From positions 1 through 28,028 of the forward strand of contig CAKOLT010000012.1 in the NCBI GenBank assembly GCA_934096315.1: a stretch of 28,028 nucleotides of DNA, read 5' to 3'. Of the stretch, positions 7,760 through 16,340 are shown piece after piece. Numbering within the stretch: position 1 is the first letter of the stretch; each line of letters begins with the position of its first letter. Below the pieces are notes generated by a model. It searched no databases and was not told the DNA's origin. It saw only the letters and a list, made by a program, of their open reading frames with translations. This stretch comes from an uncultured Bacilli bacterium (GTDB taxonomy: Bacteria; Bacillota_I; Bacilli_A; RF39; UBA660). The position numbers and the translations under genes are program-made.

Positions 7760-9790
7760 TTATTTTTCTTTTGTAAAGTCACAATCATTACATTTGATTT
7801 TATCTTTTTTTATAACTAGTATACCACCACATTTAGGGCATGACTTTTCTATTGGTAAATCCCAAGTAGCTACTTTACATGTAGGGTAATTACTACATCC
7901 ATAGAAGATTTTACCTTTTCTAGTTTTTCTTTCAATAATATTACCATCACACTTAGGACACTTCATAATGATTTTTTCTTCTTTATTATCTTCTTTCTTT
8001 ATGTATTTACATTCAGGGTAGTTACTGCATGCTGTAAACTTTCCATATCTACCATTTCTAATAACTAGAGGACTACCACATTCTGGACAAGTTTCTCCGG
8101 TTTCTTCTGGGGCATTTTTTTCCATCTTAGAAAAGGCCTCCTCTACTTTAGGTTCGAAGTCTTTATAGAATCTATCTAATAAATTATTCCAAACTAGGTT
8201 ACCAAGGGCTACTTTATCTAAATCATCTTCCATGTTTTTAGTATAAGTTACATTAATTATATCTTTGAAAAATTCTTGAAGTTTATCAGTAGTCTCGATT
8301 CCTACTTCTGTAGGATGAAATTTTTTATCAATTACTGTAACGTAATTTCTTTCTTTTAATGTATCAATAGTCTTTGCATAAGTAGAAGGTCTACCTATTC
8401 CTAAACTCTCCATTTCTTTAATTAATTTACTTTCTGTATATCTACTTGGGGGTTTAGTAGTGTGTTTTGAGTAACTAATTTCATTACTTACTATTTTAGA
8501 GCCTTCTTCTAGAGAAGGAATTTCTTTATCCTCACTATCTTCATATGCAGAGTATACTTTTAAATAACCGTCAAATATAAGAATTTGTCCTGTTACTTTA
8601 AACTCATAATTATTATTGTCTAGAACTACTGTCGTAGATAGAACTTTAGCATCTTTCATAAGACTAGCAAGTGCTCTATAATATATAATACTATATAATT
8701 TATATTCATCATTAGTTAGAAACTTCTTAACATCTTCTGGTCTTCTGTTAATGCTAGTAGGTCTAATAGCCTCATGGGCGTCTTGGACATTTTCTGTCTT
8801 CTTACTTTGTTTAACATAACCAACATAATCTTTACCGAAATTTTTCTCAATATAAGAGTAAGTATTTTTAACAAACTCATCACTTAATCTAATAGAGTCA
8901 GTTCTCATGTAAGTGATTAAACCGACAGTTTCATCTTCTAGGGTAATACCTTCATATAATTTCTGAGCAACCATCATTGTCTTTTTAGAAGTAAAATTAA
9001 GTTTACTAGATGCCTCTTGCTGAAGAGTTGAGGTAATAAAAGGATACTTAGCTTTTTTACTCTTTTCTTTTTTGCTTACTTCTTTAACTAGGAACTCTTT
9101 ATCTAGTTTATCTAATATATTTTTAGCTTCATCTTCAGTTTTAATCTCTATTTTATCGCCTTTATATGATTCTAGTTTTGCATCAAATAAATCAAAATAA
9201 GCATCTATCTCATAATAATCTTCTGCTACAAAGGCTTCAATTTCTCTTTCTTTGTCTACTATTAATTTAAGGGTAGCACTTTGCACTCTTCCAGCAGACT
9301 TTCCTCCAGTTTTGGACTGCATAAGTTTACTTAGTCTAAATCCAATAATTCTATCAAGTATACGTCTTGCTTCTTGTGATTTGACTAAATTATCATCTAT
9401 TTTTCTTGCTTTTTTAAATGAATCTAATATGACATTTTTAGTTATTTCATTAAATACTATTCTTTTATATTTGTTGTCATCAAGACCTAAAGCATCGTAT
9501 AAATGCCAAGATATGGCTTCTCCTTCCCTATCTGGGTCAGTTGCAAGGTATACGAAATCACTATCTTTAATATCTTTCTTTAATTCTTTAACTAGTTTGC
9601 TTTTTCCCTTAATAATTTTATAATCTGGAGTGAAACCATTATCAACATCTACTCCAAAACCATATTTTCCAGTAGTAGCAAGATCTCTAATATGCCCAAG
9701 GGATGATACTACTTTATAATCATTACCTAAATATTTTTCAATAGTTTTACTCTTACTAGGGGACTCTACTATTACTAAATTTTTAGACAT
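7760..9790 (-). CDS. topA: DNA topoisomerase I
   Basis: A 676-aa type IA topoisomerase that relaxes negative supercoils through a 5'-phosphotyrosine intermediate. The TOPRIM domain starts with VIVESPSKSKTIEKYLG (E9) and carries the acidic triad motif TDPDREGE (D85, D87, E89). The catalytic tyrosine is Y294 in GLITYMRTDS. Other family blocks are SAGRVQSATL, HEAIRPT and GIGRPSTYA. Three C-terminal four-cysteine zinc ribbons follow: CPECGS...CSNYPEC, CPKCDG...CSNYPTC and CPKCGG...CNDC. Length and layout match Firmicutes TopA. The ribosome binding site GGAAAGGAAG precedes the ATG. The usual Firmicutes neighbours dprA and xerC are not beside it here. Confidence 0.97.
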   Translation of the reverse strand: MSKNLVIVESPSKSKTIEKYLGNDYKVVSSLGHIRDLATTGKYGFGVDVDNGFTPDYKIIKGKSKLVKELKKDIKDSDFVYLATDPDREGEAISWHLYDALGLDDNKYKRIVFNEITKNVILDSFKKARKIDDNLVKSQEARRILDRIIGFRLSKLMQSKTGGKSAGRVQSATLKLIVDKEREIEAFVAEDYYEIDAYFDLFDAKLESYKGDKIEIKTEDEAKNILDKLDKEFLVKEVSKKEKSKKAKYPFITSTLQQEASSKLNFTSKKTMMVAQKLYEGITLEDETVGLITYMRTDSIRLSDEFVKNTYSYIEKNFGKDYVGYVKQSKKTENVQDAHEAIRPTSINRRPEDVKKFLTNDEYKLYSIIYYRALASLMKDAKVLSTTVVLDNNNYEFKVTGQILIFDGYLKVYSAYEDSEDKEIPSLEEGSKIVSNEISYSKHTTKPPSRYTESKLIKEMESLGIGRPSTYAKTIDTLKERNYVTVIDKKFHPTEVGIETTDKLQEFFKDIINVTYTKNMEDDLDKVALGNLVWNNLLDRFYKDFEPKVEEAFSKMEKNAPEETGETCPECGSPLVIRNGRYGKFTACSNYPECKYIKKEDNKEEKIIMKCPKCDGNIIERKTRKGKIFYGCSNYPTCKVATWDLPIEKSCPKCGGILVIKKDKIKCNDCDFTKEK

Positions 9791-9921
9791 AACATCTTCC
9801 TTTCCATATATTTATATTTAAATATTCTTAATATATTAATGCTTTTTATGTAATGCTATTGCTTGCACCTCTAACAATATAACATATATGTATGGAAAAA
9901 ACAAGGGGTAATTTATTAAAA

Positions 9922-9961
9922 AAAGACTTCTAATTTTTCTTATAAGTCCTTACAAGTCTTT
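9922..9961 (-). terminator. Putative terminator after the ybaK / small membrane protein unit
   Basis: AAAGACTT and AAGTCTTT are separated by 24 bases; on the minus strand the second arm is followed by a T run. The first arm lies in the last codons of the small membrane protein gene. The loop is long, so the call is moderate. Confidence 0.5.
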
Positions 9962-10301
9962 TTCCTTTAGTATTATTTTTATTAGTATAACTATTACTAA
10001 TACCCATATTATAATCATAGTTATTAGTCTGAATATTTTTAGATTCTTCTGTTTTAATTTCTGTATTTTGTTTGCATGTTTTCTCTTTTTCTTTTTTTAT
10101 GTCATTTGCTATTTGTTTTACAGAGTATCCCGTTAAAAGAGCTCCACTAGTTAAAAATGTGGTTAAGAATGTTTTTAAATATGATACGTTTACACTTGCA
10201 AAACAGTTGTTAAAACAAGAGACGAATAGTACCATTATGGAAGAGAATATGATACTTAAGGAAATTATAACAATACTTAGATTTTTAATTTTCTTCTTCA
10301 T
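9930..10301 (-). CDS. Small membrane protein of unknown function
   Basis: A 123-aa protein I do not recognise. It has an N-terminal hydrophobic helix (about residues 8-28, IVIISLSIIFSSIMVLFVSC), a second weaker hydrophobic segment (about 44-62), then a lysine- and asparagine-rich, probably disordered tail. The N terminus overlaps the end of the ybaK-like gene by 17 bases, which implies translational coupling and co-transcription with uvrB and ybaK. No conserved catalytic motif is visible. Confidence 0.6.
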   Translation of the reverse strand: MKKKIKNLSIVIISLSIIFSSIMVLFVSCFNNCFASVNVSYLKTFLTTFLTSGALLTGYSVKQIANDIKKEKEKTCKQNTEIKTEESKNIQTNNYDYNMGISNSYTNKNNTKGKRLVRTYKKN

Positions 10302-10758
10302 ATTTTACCACATCTATCCATACTGGATTATTAATAATACTTTCAAGTTCTTTTATTGTTAGTTTTACTGCACTGTTACTACTTCCTCCTGCAGGATAAA
10401 CATACTCATATTTTTTTAAAGAGTTATCAAGGTATATCTTAACTTTTTCTTTTAAACAGAAAGGACAGACTCCTCCCATACTGTGACCTATAACAGAAAA
10501 AAGCTGCTCTTTTTTAACCATAGTGGCCTTACAATTAAAGTAATCTTTATATTTATGATTATCTATTTTATGATCACCTGCCAAAACTATTACTATCGGG
10601 GTATTATCTACCATGAAAGCCATAGTTTTAGCAATTTCATCACTTGTGCATCCTAGTGCTTTGGCTGCAAGTATGCAAGTTGATGTATCCTCGTTTAGTT
10701 CTATTAATCTATCTTTTAAACCATATTTATTTAAATAATTTTTAACGTTTTCTACCAT
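10285..10758 (-). CDS. YbaK/EbsC-type aminoacyl-tRNA deacylase
   Basis: A 157-aa member of the YbaK / ProRS editing-domain superfamily, which hydrolyses mischarged aminoacyl-tRNAs such as Cys-tRNA(Pro). Family blocks seen are CILAAKALGCTSDEIAKTMAF near the N terminus, IVIVLAGDHKID, the GHSMGGVCPF turn (usually G-x-x-x-G-G-V-P/C-P-F), and YPAGGSSNSAVKLT near the C terminus. The exact tRNA substrate cannot be told from sequence. It follows uvrB by 15 bases and overlaps the next small membrane-protein gene, so the three are probably one transcript. Confidence 0.88.
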   Translation of the reverse strand: MVENVKNYLNKYGLKDRLIELNEDTSTCILAAKALGCTSDEIAKTMAFMVDNTPIVIVLAGDHKIDNHKYKDYFNCKATMVKKEQLFSVIGHSMGGVCPFCLKEKVKIYLDNSLKKYEYVYPAGGSSNSAVKLTIKELESIINNPVWIDVVKYEEEN

Positions 10759-10773
10759 ATTATTACTTCCCTT

Positions 10774-12726
10774 CTAACTAGCTTCTAACTCAAAGATAAT
10801 GTTTCTTAGTTCTGTTGCTCTTTCAAAATCAAGTTTATCGGCACATTCTTTCATCTCTTTTGTTAGTTTGCTAATCATTTCTTCTTTTTCTTTCTTCGTT
10901 AATTTTACCTCTTTTTTATCAGGTACTTCTTCATCAATGTTGCTAATAACATCTCTAATTTCTTTAATAATAGTTTTGGGTACTATGTTATTTACTCTAT
11001 TGTATTCTTTTTGGATATTTCTTCTTCTCTCTGTCTCAGTAATTGCTTCTTTCATACTATCAGTCATAATATCAGCATACATAATTACGTGTCCATTACT
11101 ATTTCTAGCACACCTACCAATAGTTTGAATTAAGCTTCTTGTACTTCTTAAGAATCCCTGCTTATCTGCATCCATAATTGCTATTAGAGATACTTCGGGA
11201 ATGTCTATACCCTCACGAAGTAGATTAATACCCACTACTACATCATAAATACCACATCTTAAATCATGTATAATTTTAAGTCTTTGTAATGTTTTAACTT
11301 CACTATGAAGATAAGCAACTTTTATATCTATATTTTTAAGATAGTCTGTTAATTCTTCGGCCATTCTTATAGTTAATGTAGTAATTAATACTCTTTCATT
11401 TTTATTTATCCTGTTGTTTATTTCATTTACTAAATCATCTATTTGATTTTTTGTTGCTCTAACATCAATAGTAGGATCTAAAAGTCCAGTAGGTCTGATT
11501 ATTTGTTCGATGGTCTTATTATTTACTTTTTCTAATTCATAATCTCCTGGAGTTGCAGATACATATATGACATTATCTAATTTTTTTTCAAACTCTGAAA
11601 ATTTTAGAGGTCTATTATCAAGGGCTGATGGGAGTCTAAATCCATAGTCTACTAGATTCATTTTACGAGCTCTATCTCCATTGTACATTGCTTTAACTTG
11701 AGGTAGAGTTACGTGGGATTCATCTATTACTAAAAGATAGTCGTCTCCGAAGAAGTCTATTAATGTAGTTGGGGTCTCTCCTTCTTCTCTAAGTGCCATG
11801 TGTCTTGAGTAATTTTCTATTCCATTGCAAAAACCAGTTTCTTTTAACATTTCTATATCATAGTTGGTTCTTTCTCTAAGTCTTTGCTCTTCGATTAATT
11901 TATTATGTTCTTTGAAATATTTAAGTCTCTCATCTAATTCTTTTTGAATATTGGTAATGGCTTTTTTTAACTTATCATCAGAGGTTACGAAGTGTGATGC
12001 TGGGAATATGCTAACTGATTTTTTATTTTTAAGTACTCTTCCTGTAAGAGTGTCAAACTCACTTATTCTCTCTATTACGTCTCCGAAGAATTCTATCATT
12101 ATTCCACTTTTTCTTTCAGATGCAGGTATAATTTCTATAACATCACCTCTGGAGCGAAATGTACCTCTTTTTAAATCTATATCATTTCTTTCATAGAGCA
12201 TGTCTACTAGTTTTTTTAATACGAGGTCTCTATCTATTTCTTCAGAGACTGCTAGAGTAAGCATCTTGTTTTTATATTCTTCTACTTCTCCAATACCATA
12301 TATACAAGATACAGAAGAGACTACAATTACATCTTTATTAGATATAAGTGATGATGTGGCATAGTGTCTAAGTTCGTCTATTTCATCGTTAATACTGCTA
12401 TCTTTTTCTATATAGGTGTCAGTACTTGGTACGTATGCTTCGGGCTGATAATAATCGTAATATGATACAAAGTAGCATACATGGTTATTAGGAAATAACT
12501 CTTTAAACTCACTATAAAGTTGTCCTGCAAGGGTTTTATTGTGGGCAAGAACTAGAGTTGGTTTATTTATTTCTTTAATAACATTTGCTATTGTAAATGT
12601 TTTACCTGTACCAGTTGCCCCAAGTAGTACTTGATTTTTTTCACCATTATTAATTCCATCAACTAATTTTTTTATAGCTTGTGGTTGATCCCCACTGGGT
12701 TTATATTTGCTTACTAATTCAAACAT
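10774..12726 (-). CDS. uvrB: Excinuclease ABC subunit B
   Basis: A 650-aa DNA damage-recognition helicase of nucleotide excision repair, which receives lesions from UvrA and recruits UvrC. Walker A is LLGATGTGKT (G36-T43). The damage-probing beta-hairpin region is VSYYDYYQPEAYVPSTDTYI. Helicase motifs include VIDESHVTLPQ, YVSATPG, INLLREGID and QTIGRCARN. A C-terminal UVR motif (about the last 35 residues) binds UvrC. Length is normal. The start is supported by GGGAGGAAC before the ATG. A minus-strand TATAAT at 12762-12767, inside the tail of the upstream rloB remnant, may give it its own promoter. uvrA, its usual partner, is not in the window. Confidence 0.97.
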   Translation of the reverse strand: MFELVSKYKPSGDQPQAIKKLVDGINNGEKNQVLLGATGTGKTFTIANVIKEINKPTLVLAHNKTLAGQLYSEFKELFPNNHVCYFVSYYDYYQPEAYVPSTDTYIEKDSSINDEIDELRHYATSSLISNKDVIVVSSVSCIYGIGEVEEYKNKMLTLAVSEEIDRDLVLKKLVDMLYERNDIDLKRGTFRSRGDVIEIIPASERKSGIMIEFFGDVIERISEFDTLTGRVLKNKKSVSIFPASHFVTSDDKLKKAITNIQKELDERLKYFKEHNKLIEEQRLRERTNYDIEMLKETGFCNGIENYSRHMALREEGETPTTLIDFFGDDYLLVIDESHVTLPQVKAMYNGDRARKMNLVDYGFRLPSALDNRPLKFSEFEKKLDNVIYVSATPGDYELEKVNNKTIEQIIRPTGLLDPTIDVRATKNQIDDLVNEINNRINKNERVLITTLTIRMAEELTDYLKNIDIKVAYLHSEVKTLQRLKIIHDLRCGIYDVVVGINLLREGIDIPEVSLIAIMDADKQGFLRSTRSLIQTIGRCARNSNGHVIMYADIMTDSMKEAITETERRRNIQKEYNRVNNIVPKTIIKEIRDVISNIDEEVPDKKEVKLTKKEKEEMISKLTKEMKECADKLDFERATELRNIIFELEAS

Positions 12727-12772
12727 TTTTGTTCCTCCCTTCTTGTTATTTTTTGCGAATTATTATAAAATA

Positions 12773-13144
12773 TTAAATGTAAAAATAAGATAATACTAAA
12801 TTAGGATTAGACCATGCAGCAAAATAATCACAATTTTGAATTGCATTATTAAATTGTTCATCACTATAATCATCTTTATCAAATACTACCCATATTTTAC
12901 CATACTCTTTATTTGAATAATTAACAAATTTTCTTGTATAATTTACTAGATCCACAGTATTCTTACCTGCTGCTTTCACTTCAATTTTGGGTATTAAAAC
13001 ATCTATTTTATTACCATACTTTTTATTTATTTTTTTCTTTAAGCCATTAAAATAATTGGGTTCTGTCTGCTTTCCTTCGCATACAATTAAATAATTCGCT
13101 GGTGCAAGTTTTTTACTTTTTCTTGAGTATTCTTTATTTCTCAT
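12773..13144 (-). CDS. rloB: RloB-like TOPRIM-type protein, C-terminally truncated
   Basis: A 123-aa N-terminal portion of a RloB-family protein, normally about 200 aa or more. Two TOPRIM-like acidic motifs are intact: YLIVCEGKQTEPNYF (E23) and IWVVFDKDDY. RloA/RloB pairs occur beside restriction-modification and other defence genes and resemble OLD/PARIS-type ATPase-plus-TOPRIM systems; a nuclease role is inferred. The protein ends at AAWSNPNLVLSYFYI. RloB homologues have SNPxFExWxLLHF here and continue further. In the neighbouring frame the DNA reads F-x-x-x-L-F-L-H, so a frameshift plus loss of the rest is likely. The gene overlaps the end of rloA by 11 bases (ATG within GAGAAATAA) and stops 46 bases before uvrB. 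Probably non-functional or altered. Confidence 0.72.
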   Translation of the reverse strand: MRNKEYSRKSKKLAPANYLIVCEGKQTEPNYFNGLKKKINKKYGNKIDVLIPKIEVKAAGKNTVDLVNYTRKFVNYSNKEYGKIWVVFDKDDYSDEQFNNAIQNCDYFAAWSNPNLVLSYFYI

Positions 13145-14369
13145 GGATTTCAAATTCTTTCAACACCGGAATAGCACCATATCTTCCAGTTAAATAATCT
13201 TTATTATAAGTTGCATCATTTCGAACTTTTTTTGTATTTCCATTTTCATCTTCTAAAATATAATCTGATAATGAATATAATTCTGAAATTCCATTTTCAT
13301 CTTTTTCAGCAAACCATATTTCATCTCTTCTAAATATCTCTTTATTCAAGTTAACTGTATCATGTGTTGAATAAATTAGCTGTCCATCTGATTTATTTTT
13401 ATCACTATTATAAAATAAATTAATAATATATCTAGTTAATAATGGATGAAGTTTAGCATCTAATTCATCTATAAATAAAACCATTCCATTTGATAAAGCA
13501 TCCATTAAAAAGTCAAATAAATGTAACATTTTTAACGTTCCATTTGATTCAAGTTCTAGTGGCAAAGCTTTTTTGGTATTATTTTCTCCATGATGAATTA
13601 ATTCAATTTTTACAACACCATTTGTATTCTTTAACTCTTCAATTGAAGTTGGAGTTGTACTTATAGAATCAATAGTTGCATCAAATGTCTGAATAAATTT
13701 TACTATTTCTTCTTTATATTCTGAGTCTTCAATAATCCTAGAAGAAATTTTACTGTTAAGACTATTTTCAATACTAGGATTTCCCAAGTTCAAATACCTT
13801 GCATAAATAAACCATTCATATACATTTTTAAAAGCTTCTTTTTTATTATCTATTCTAGTAAAAACATTTAAAACTAATGTTTTTTCATTTAAGTTTGCAT
13901 TTTCCAATAGTTTGTATTTTTCATCCTTTACCTGAATGTGATTATTATCTCTTTCAAATATTGGATAAAATTTATTAGTTCTTTTTTCAAATAACCACTC
14001 AGAAGAAATATTATCATTAAGTATTTCGAATCCATATTTATAAATTTTATTATTTCTAGCAAGTATTTCCACTTCAAAGCCCATAGGATTATTATTAATC
14101 ATAAATGTATAAATATTATCTTCATTAGAATTAAGTCCTAATTTAGAATCATCACTAATTAATACCTTCTTTTTCATATAATTAAAAGCTTCTAATACAT
14201 TTGTTTTTCCACTTGCATTTGCCCCATAAATAGCTGCTACCTTTAAATATTTTCCATAACAATTTTTAACAACATTATATTCATGTTCCTTCAAAGAAGT
14301 GGCTTCCATATCCAAACAATTTTCATTTTTGAATGACTTAAAATTCTTAAAATTAAACCTTATCAACAT
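13134..14369 (-). CDS. rloA: RloA-like AAA (AAA_15/AAA_21) ATPase
   Basis: A 411-aa SMC/ABC-like ATPase. It has Walker A YGANASGKT (G49-T56) after the family's N-terminal FNFKNFKSF strand, Walker B VLFIDELDAKLHP, and the switch histidine in LIYSTHDT. Such ATPases are the sensor or motor half of OLD, PARIS and RloAB-type defence modules. The start at 14369 is chosen because AAAGGAGG sits directly before MLIRFNF; a longer frame to 14444 would run through the promoter. It is the first gene of a two-gene unit with truncated rloB. Its isolated position in front of uvrB suggests acquisition by horizontal transfer. If RloB is inactive, RloA may be an orphan. Confidence 0.85.
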   Translation of the reverse strand: MLIRFNFKNFKSFKNENCLDMEATSLKEHEYNVVKNCYGKYLKVAAIYGANASGKTNVLEAFNYMKKKVLISDDSKLGLNSNEDNIYTFMINNNPMGFEVEILARNNKIYKYGFEILNDNISSEWLFEKRTNKFYPIFERDNNHIQVKDEKYKLLENANLNEKTLVLNVFTRIDNKKEAFKNVYEWFIYARYLNLGNPSIENSLNSKISSRIIEDSEYKEEIVKFIQTFDATIDSISTTPTSIEELKNTNGVVKIELIHHGENNTKKALPLELESNGTLKMLHLFDFLMDALSNGMVLFIDELDAKLHPLLTRYIINLFYNSDKNKSDGQLIYSTHDTVNLNKEIFRRDEIWFAEKDENGISELYSLSDYILEDENGNTKKVRNDATYNKDYLTGRYGAIPVLKEFEIHEK

Positions 14370-14393
14370 TTTAATTCGTCCTCCTTTAAACAT

Positions 14394-14422
14394 ATTATAT
14401 GTCATTTTTATAAAAATATCAA
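14394..14422 (-). promoter_or_regulatory. Promoter of rloAB
   Basis: On the minus strand TTGATA (14417-14422), 17 bases, TATAAT (14394-14399). The predicted leader is very short, about 20 bases before the AAAGGAGG and ATG of rloA. Confidence 0.75.
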
Positions 14423-14662
14423 CATTTTTGAGAAAATTTCTCATTTTATAGGATTTTTACCATTAAATTATATTCATTTTTAAAAATTTCTAATAACTCT
14501 TTTTCATCACTTTAATTATTGTCTTAGATTTACGGATTCATAAACACTAAAATAGCATAGGAAAAGTGCTAACACATAATAGTAAGTGAAATAACATATT
14601 AAAAAATACATTAATATTCTACCACTATTCTAGAAATAAAACAAGAAGATATTTGTATTAGA

Positions 14663-14707
14663 ACAGGATAAACGCATGAGTTTTAAAAACTCATGCGTTT
14701 ATCCTGT
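14663..14707 (-). terminator. 22-bp perfect inverted repeat after the AAA+ gene
   Basis: Two perfectly complementary 22-base arms (starting ACAGGATAAACGCATGAG) around a single central base. It begins 10 bases after the stop of the AAA+ gene, which suggests it ends the telA operon transcript. It lacks a classic T tail on the minus strand, so it may be a processing or 3'-stability hairpin, or a dispersed repeat. The rest of 14445-14717 shows only AT-rich sequence to me. Confidence 0.6.
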
Positions 14708-14717
14708 ATACATACTT

Positions 14718-16298
14718 TTAACTATAATCTATATCATTATCTGTTATAGTTTTTAATTTAGTTTTATCTTTAATGTTTTTAGTATTTGTTGCATGATTTA
14801 TTATGGTTTTCTCATATACATTTCTTATAAATCTTGCATTACCAAAACTTGCATTTAATCTTTCTTTACTAATAATATTATCTAATTTTGCTAGAGATTC
14901 TTTAGTTACTATAAATCCTGACTTTTCCATCATATTAGTAAATATTTTCTTTAACTCTTCATTGGTATAGTCTTCGAAAGTAAATGTATAACCTATTCTT
15001 GATGCTATACCAGAGTTTGAGTTTATAAAGTCTTGCATTTCTTTTGTATAGCCTGCAAAAATTACTACTAGATCATCTCGGTAATCTTCCATAGCTTTTA
15101 TTAGTATGGCAATTGCTTCAGCATTATAAGAATTGTTTTTGTCTACTTTTAAGGAATATGCTTCATCAATAAAGAGTATACCTCCGAGTGCTTTATTAAT
15201 TACTTCCATTGTTTTCGGAGCAGTTTGTCCAACATATTCTGCTACTAAGTCTTTAGAACTTACTTCAATTAGTTTATTTTGTCTAATATATTTTAGGTTA
15301 TATAAGATATTACTTAACATTCTGGCTACAGTTGTTTTACCTGTTCCAGGGTTACCTAAGAATAGCATATGCAGGTTAATATTGTTTAACTTTAAATCTC
15401 CTTTAGTTTTATTTTTTAAGGTTATTAGGTTTACTAAATCATATAGTGATTTTTTTACTTCAGTTAAACCTACGAGTGAGTTTAATTCTTTAAATATTTC
15501 CTCAGTTGTTTTATTTACCTCTAGTTTTGGTAATTCTTGATTGAATGTAATATATCTGCATAAATTATCTCTATATGTTGGATAGTCTAAACCACTTTTT
15601 ACAAATGTTTCTTCAATATAATTAAGTAGGTTTATTTTGAATTTATCATTAATTATATCTTCTGGTAAATTTTCTACAACACTATCTAGTATTTCATTAC
15701 TTTTTGGTAATTCTTCCTCAAGAATAAAATTAAAGCAATTGTTTTTTTCTTCAATATCATTAGAGAATAAATTATTTATTTCATTTTTATTTCCCGTGAT
15801 TATTGTTATTTTTTTATCTTTTAGATGTTCTCTAATTATATATAATAGTTTTTTGTTATAGTTAGTATCATGTAATGATAAGCCTTCAAGATCTTTTAAT
15901 ACTACCATGCTAGAATTATTATATACTTCTTCAAGTGTAGATGGATCTTCTAATTTATATAGTGATATATTATTTATATTTCCTTTATTAGTATAATTAT
16001 TTGATAAGCATATGTTACTTACTAAACTAGTTATATCACTAATTAATTCTTTATTTTTGGATTCTATTATTATATTAAAATTTACATAGATGTTATTTTC
16101 TTTATAATTAGATATATAATTAATTATTTTCTTTAATAATTCTTTTGATTCACTTGATAAAAACATATTATCTATTTTAGTATTATAGTCTGTTTTTGGT
16201 AAATTGTTTTCTTTTTCTTCACTCTTATTTAGTATGATACTAGAGTTTTTTCCAAAAAAATCTTCATATATTTCATTAAAATTTACTTTATTATTCAT
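14718..16298 (-). CDS. CbbX/SpoVK-type AAA+ ATPase with long N-terminal extension
   Basis: A 526-aa protein. The C-terminal half is a CbbX/SpoVK-like AAA+ domain: NSLVGLTEVKKSL, Walker A LGNPGTGKTTVAR (G315-T322), VGQTAPKT, Walker B ILFIDEAYSL (D378), VIFAGYTKEM, and GIASRIGYTF with the arginine finger region. The N-terminal ~290 residues look like a degenerate second ATPase-like region (VVLKDLEGL, KKITIITGNKN) with no clear Walker A. These ATPases remodel protein complexes and often travel with telA and ter genes; the substrate is unknown. ATG 16298 is chosen because AGAGGTGAAT precedes it; an upstream TTG/ATG frame would start inside a hairpin. Last gene of the apparent SBP-VWA / XpaC / TelA operon. 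Confidence 0.85.
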   Translation of the reverse strand: MNNKVNFNEIYEDFFGKNSSIILNKSEEKENNLPKTDYNTKIDNMFLSSESKELLKKIINYISNYKENNIYVNFNIIIESKNKELISDITSLVSNICLSNNYTNKGNINNISLYKLEDPSTLEEVYNNSSMVVLKDLEGLSLHDTNYNKKLLYIIREHLKDKKITIITGNKNEINNLFSNDIEEKNNCFNFILEEELPKSNEILDSVVENLPEDIINDKFKINLLNYIEETFVKSGLDYPTYRDNLCRYITFNQELPKLEVNKTTEEIFKELNSLVGLTEVKKSLYDLVNLITLKNKTKGDLKLNNINLHMLFLGNPGTGKTTVARMLSNILYNLKYIRQNKLIEVSSKDLVAEYVGQTAPKTMEVINKALGGILFIDEAYSLKVDKNNSYNAEAIAILIKAMEDYRDDLVVIFAGYTKEMQDFINSNSGIASRIGYTFTFEDYTNEELKKIFTNMMEKSGFIVTKESLAKLDNIISKERLNASFGNARFIRNVYEKTIINHATNTKNIKDKTKLKTITDNDIDYS

Positions 16299-16311
16299 AT
16301 TCACCTCTATG

Positions 16312-16340
16312 AATAAAAGCATATTTGCTATGCTTTTATT
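16312..16340 (-). promoter_or_regulatory. Intergenic hairpin between telA and the AAA+ gene
   Basis: A 12-bp perfect stem (AATAAAAGCATA / TATGCTTTTATT) with a 5-base loop. It overlaps the telA stop and ends just before the ribosome binding site of the AAA+ gene. There is only a short T-rich tail, so it may act as a partial terminator or RNA-processing site that lowers expression of the last gene. Confidence 0.55.
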
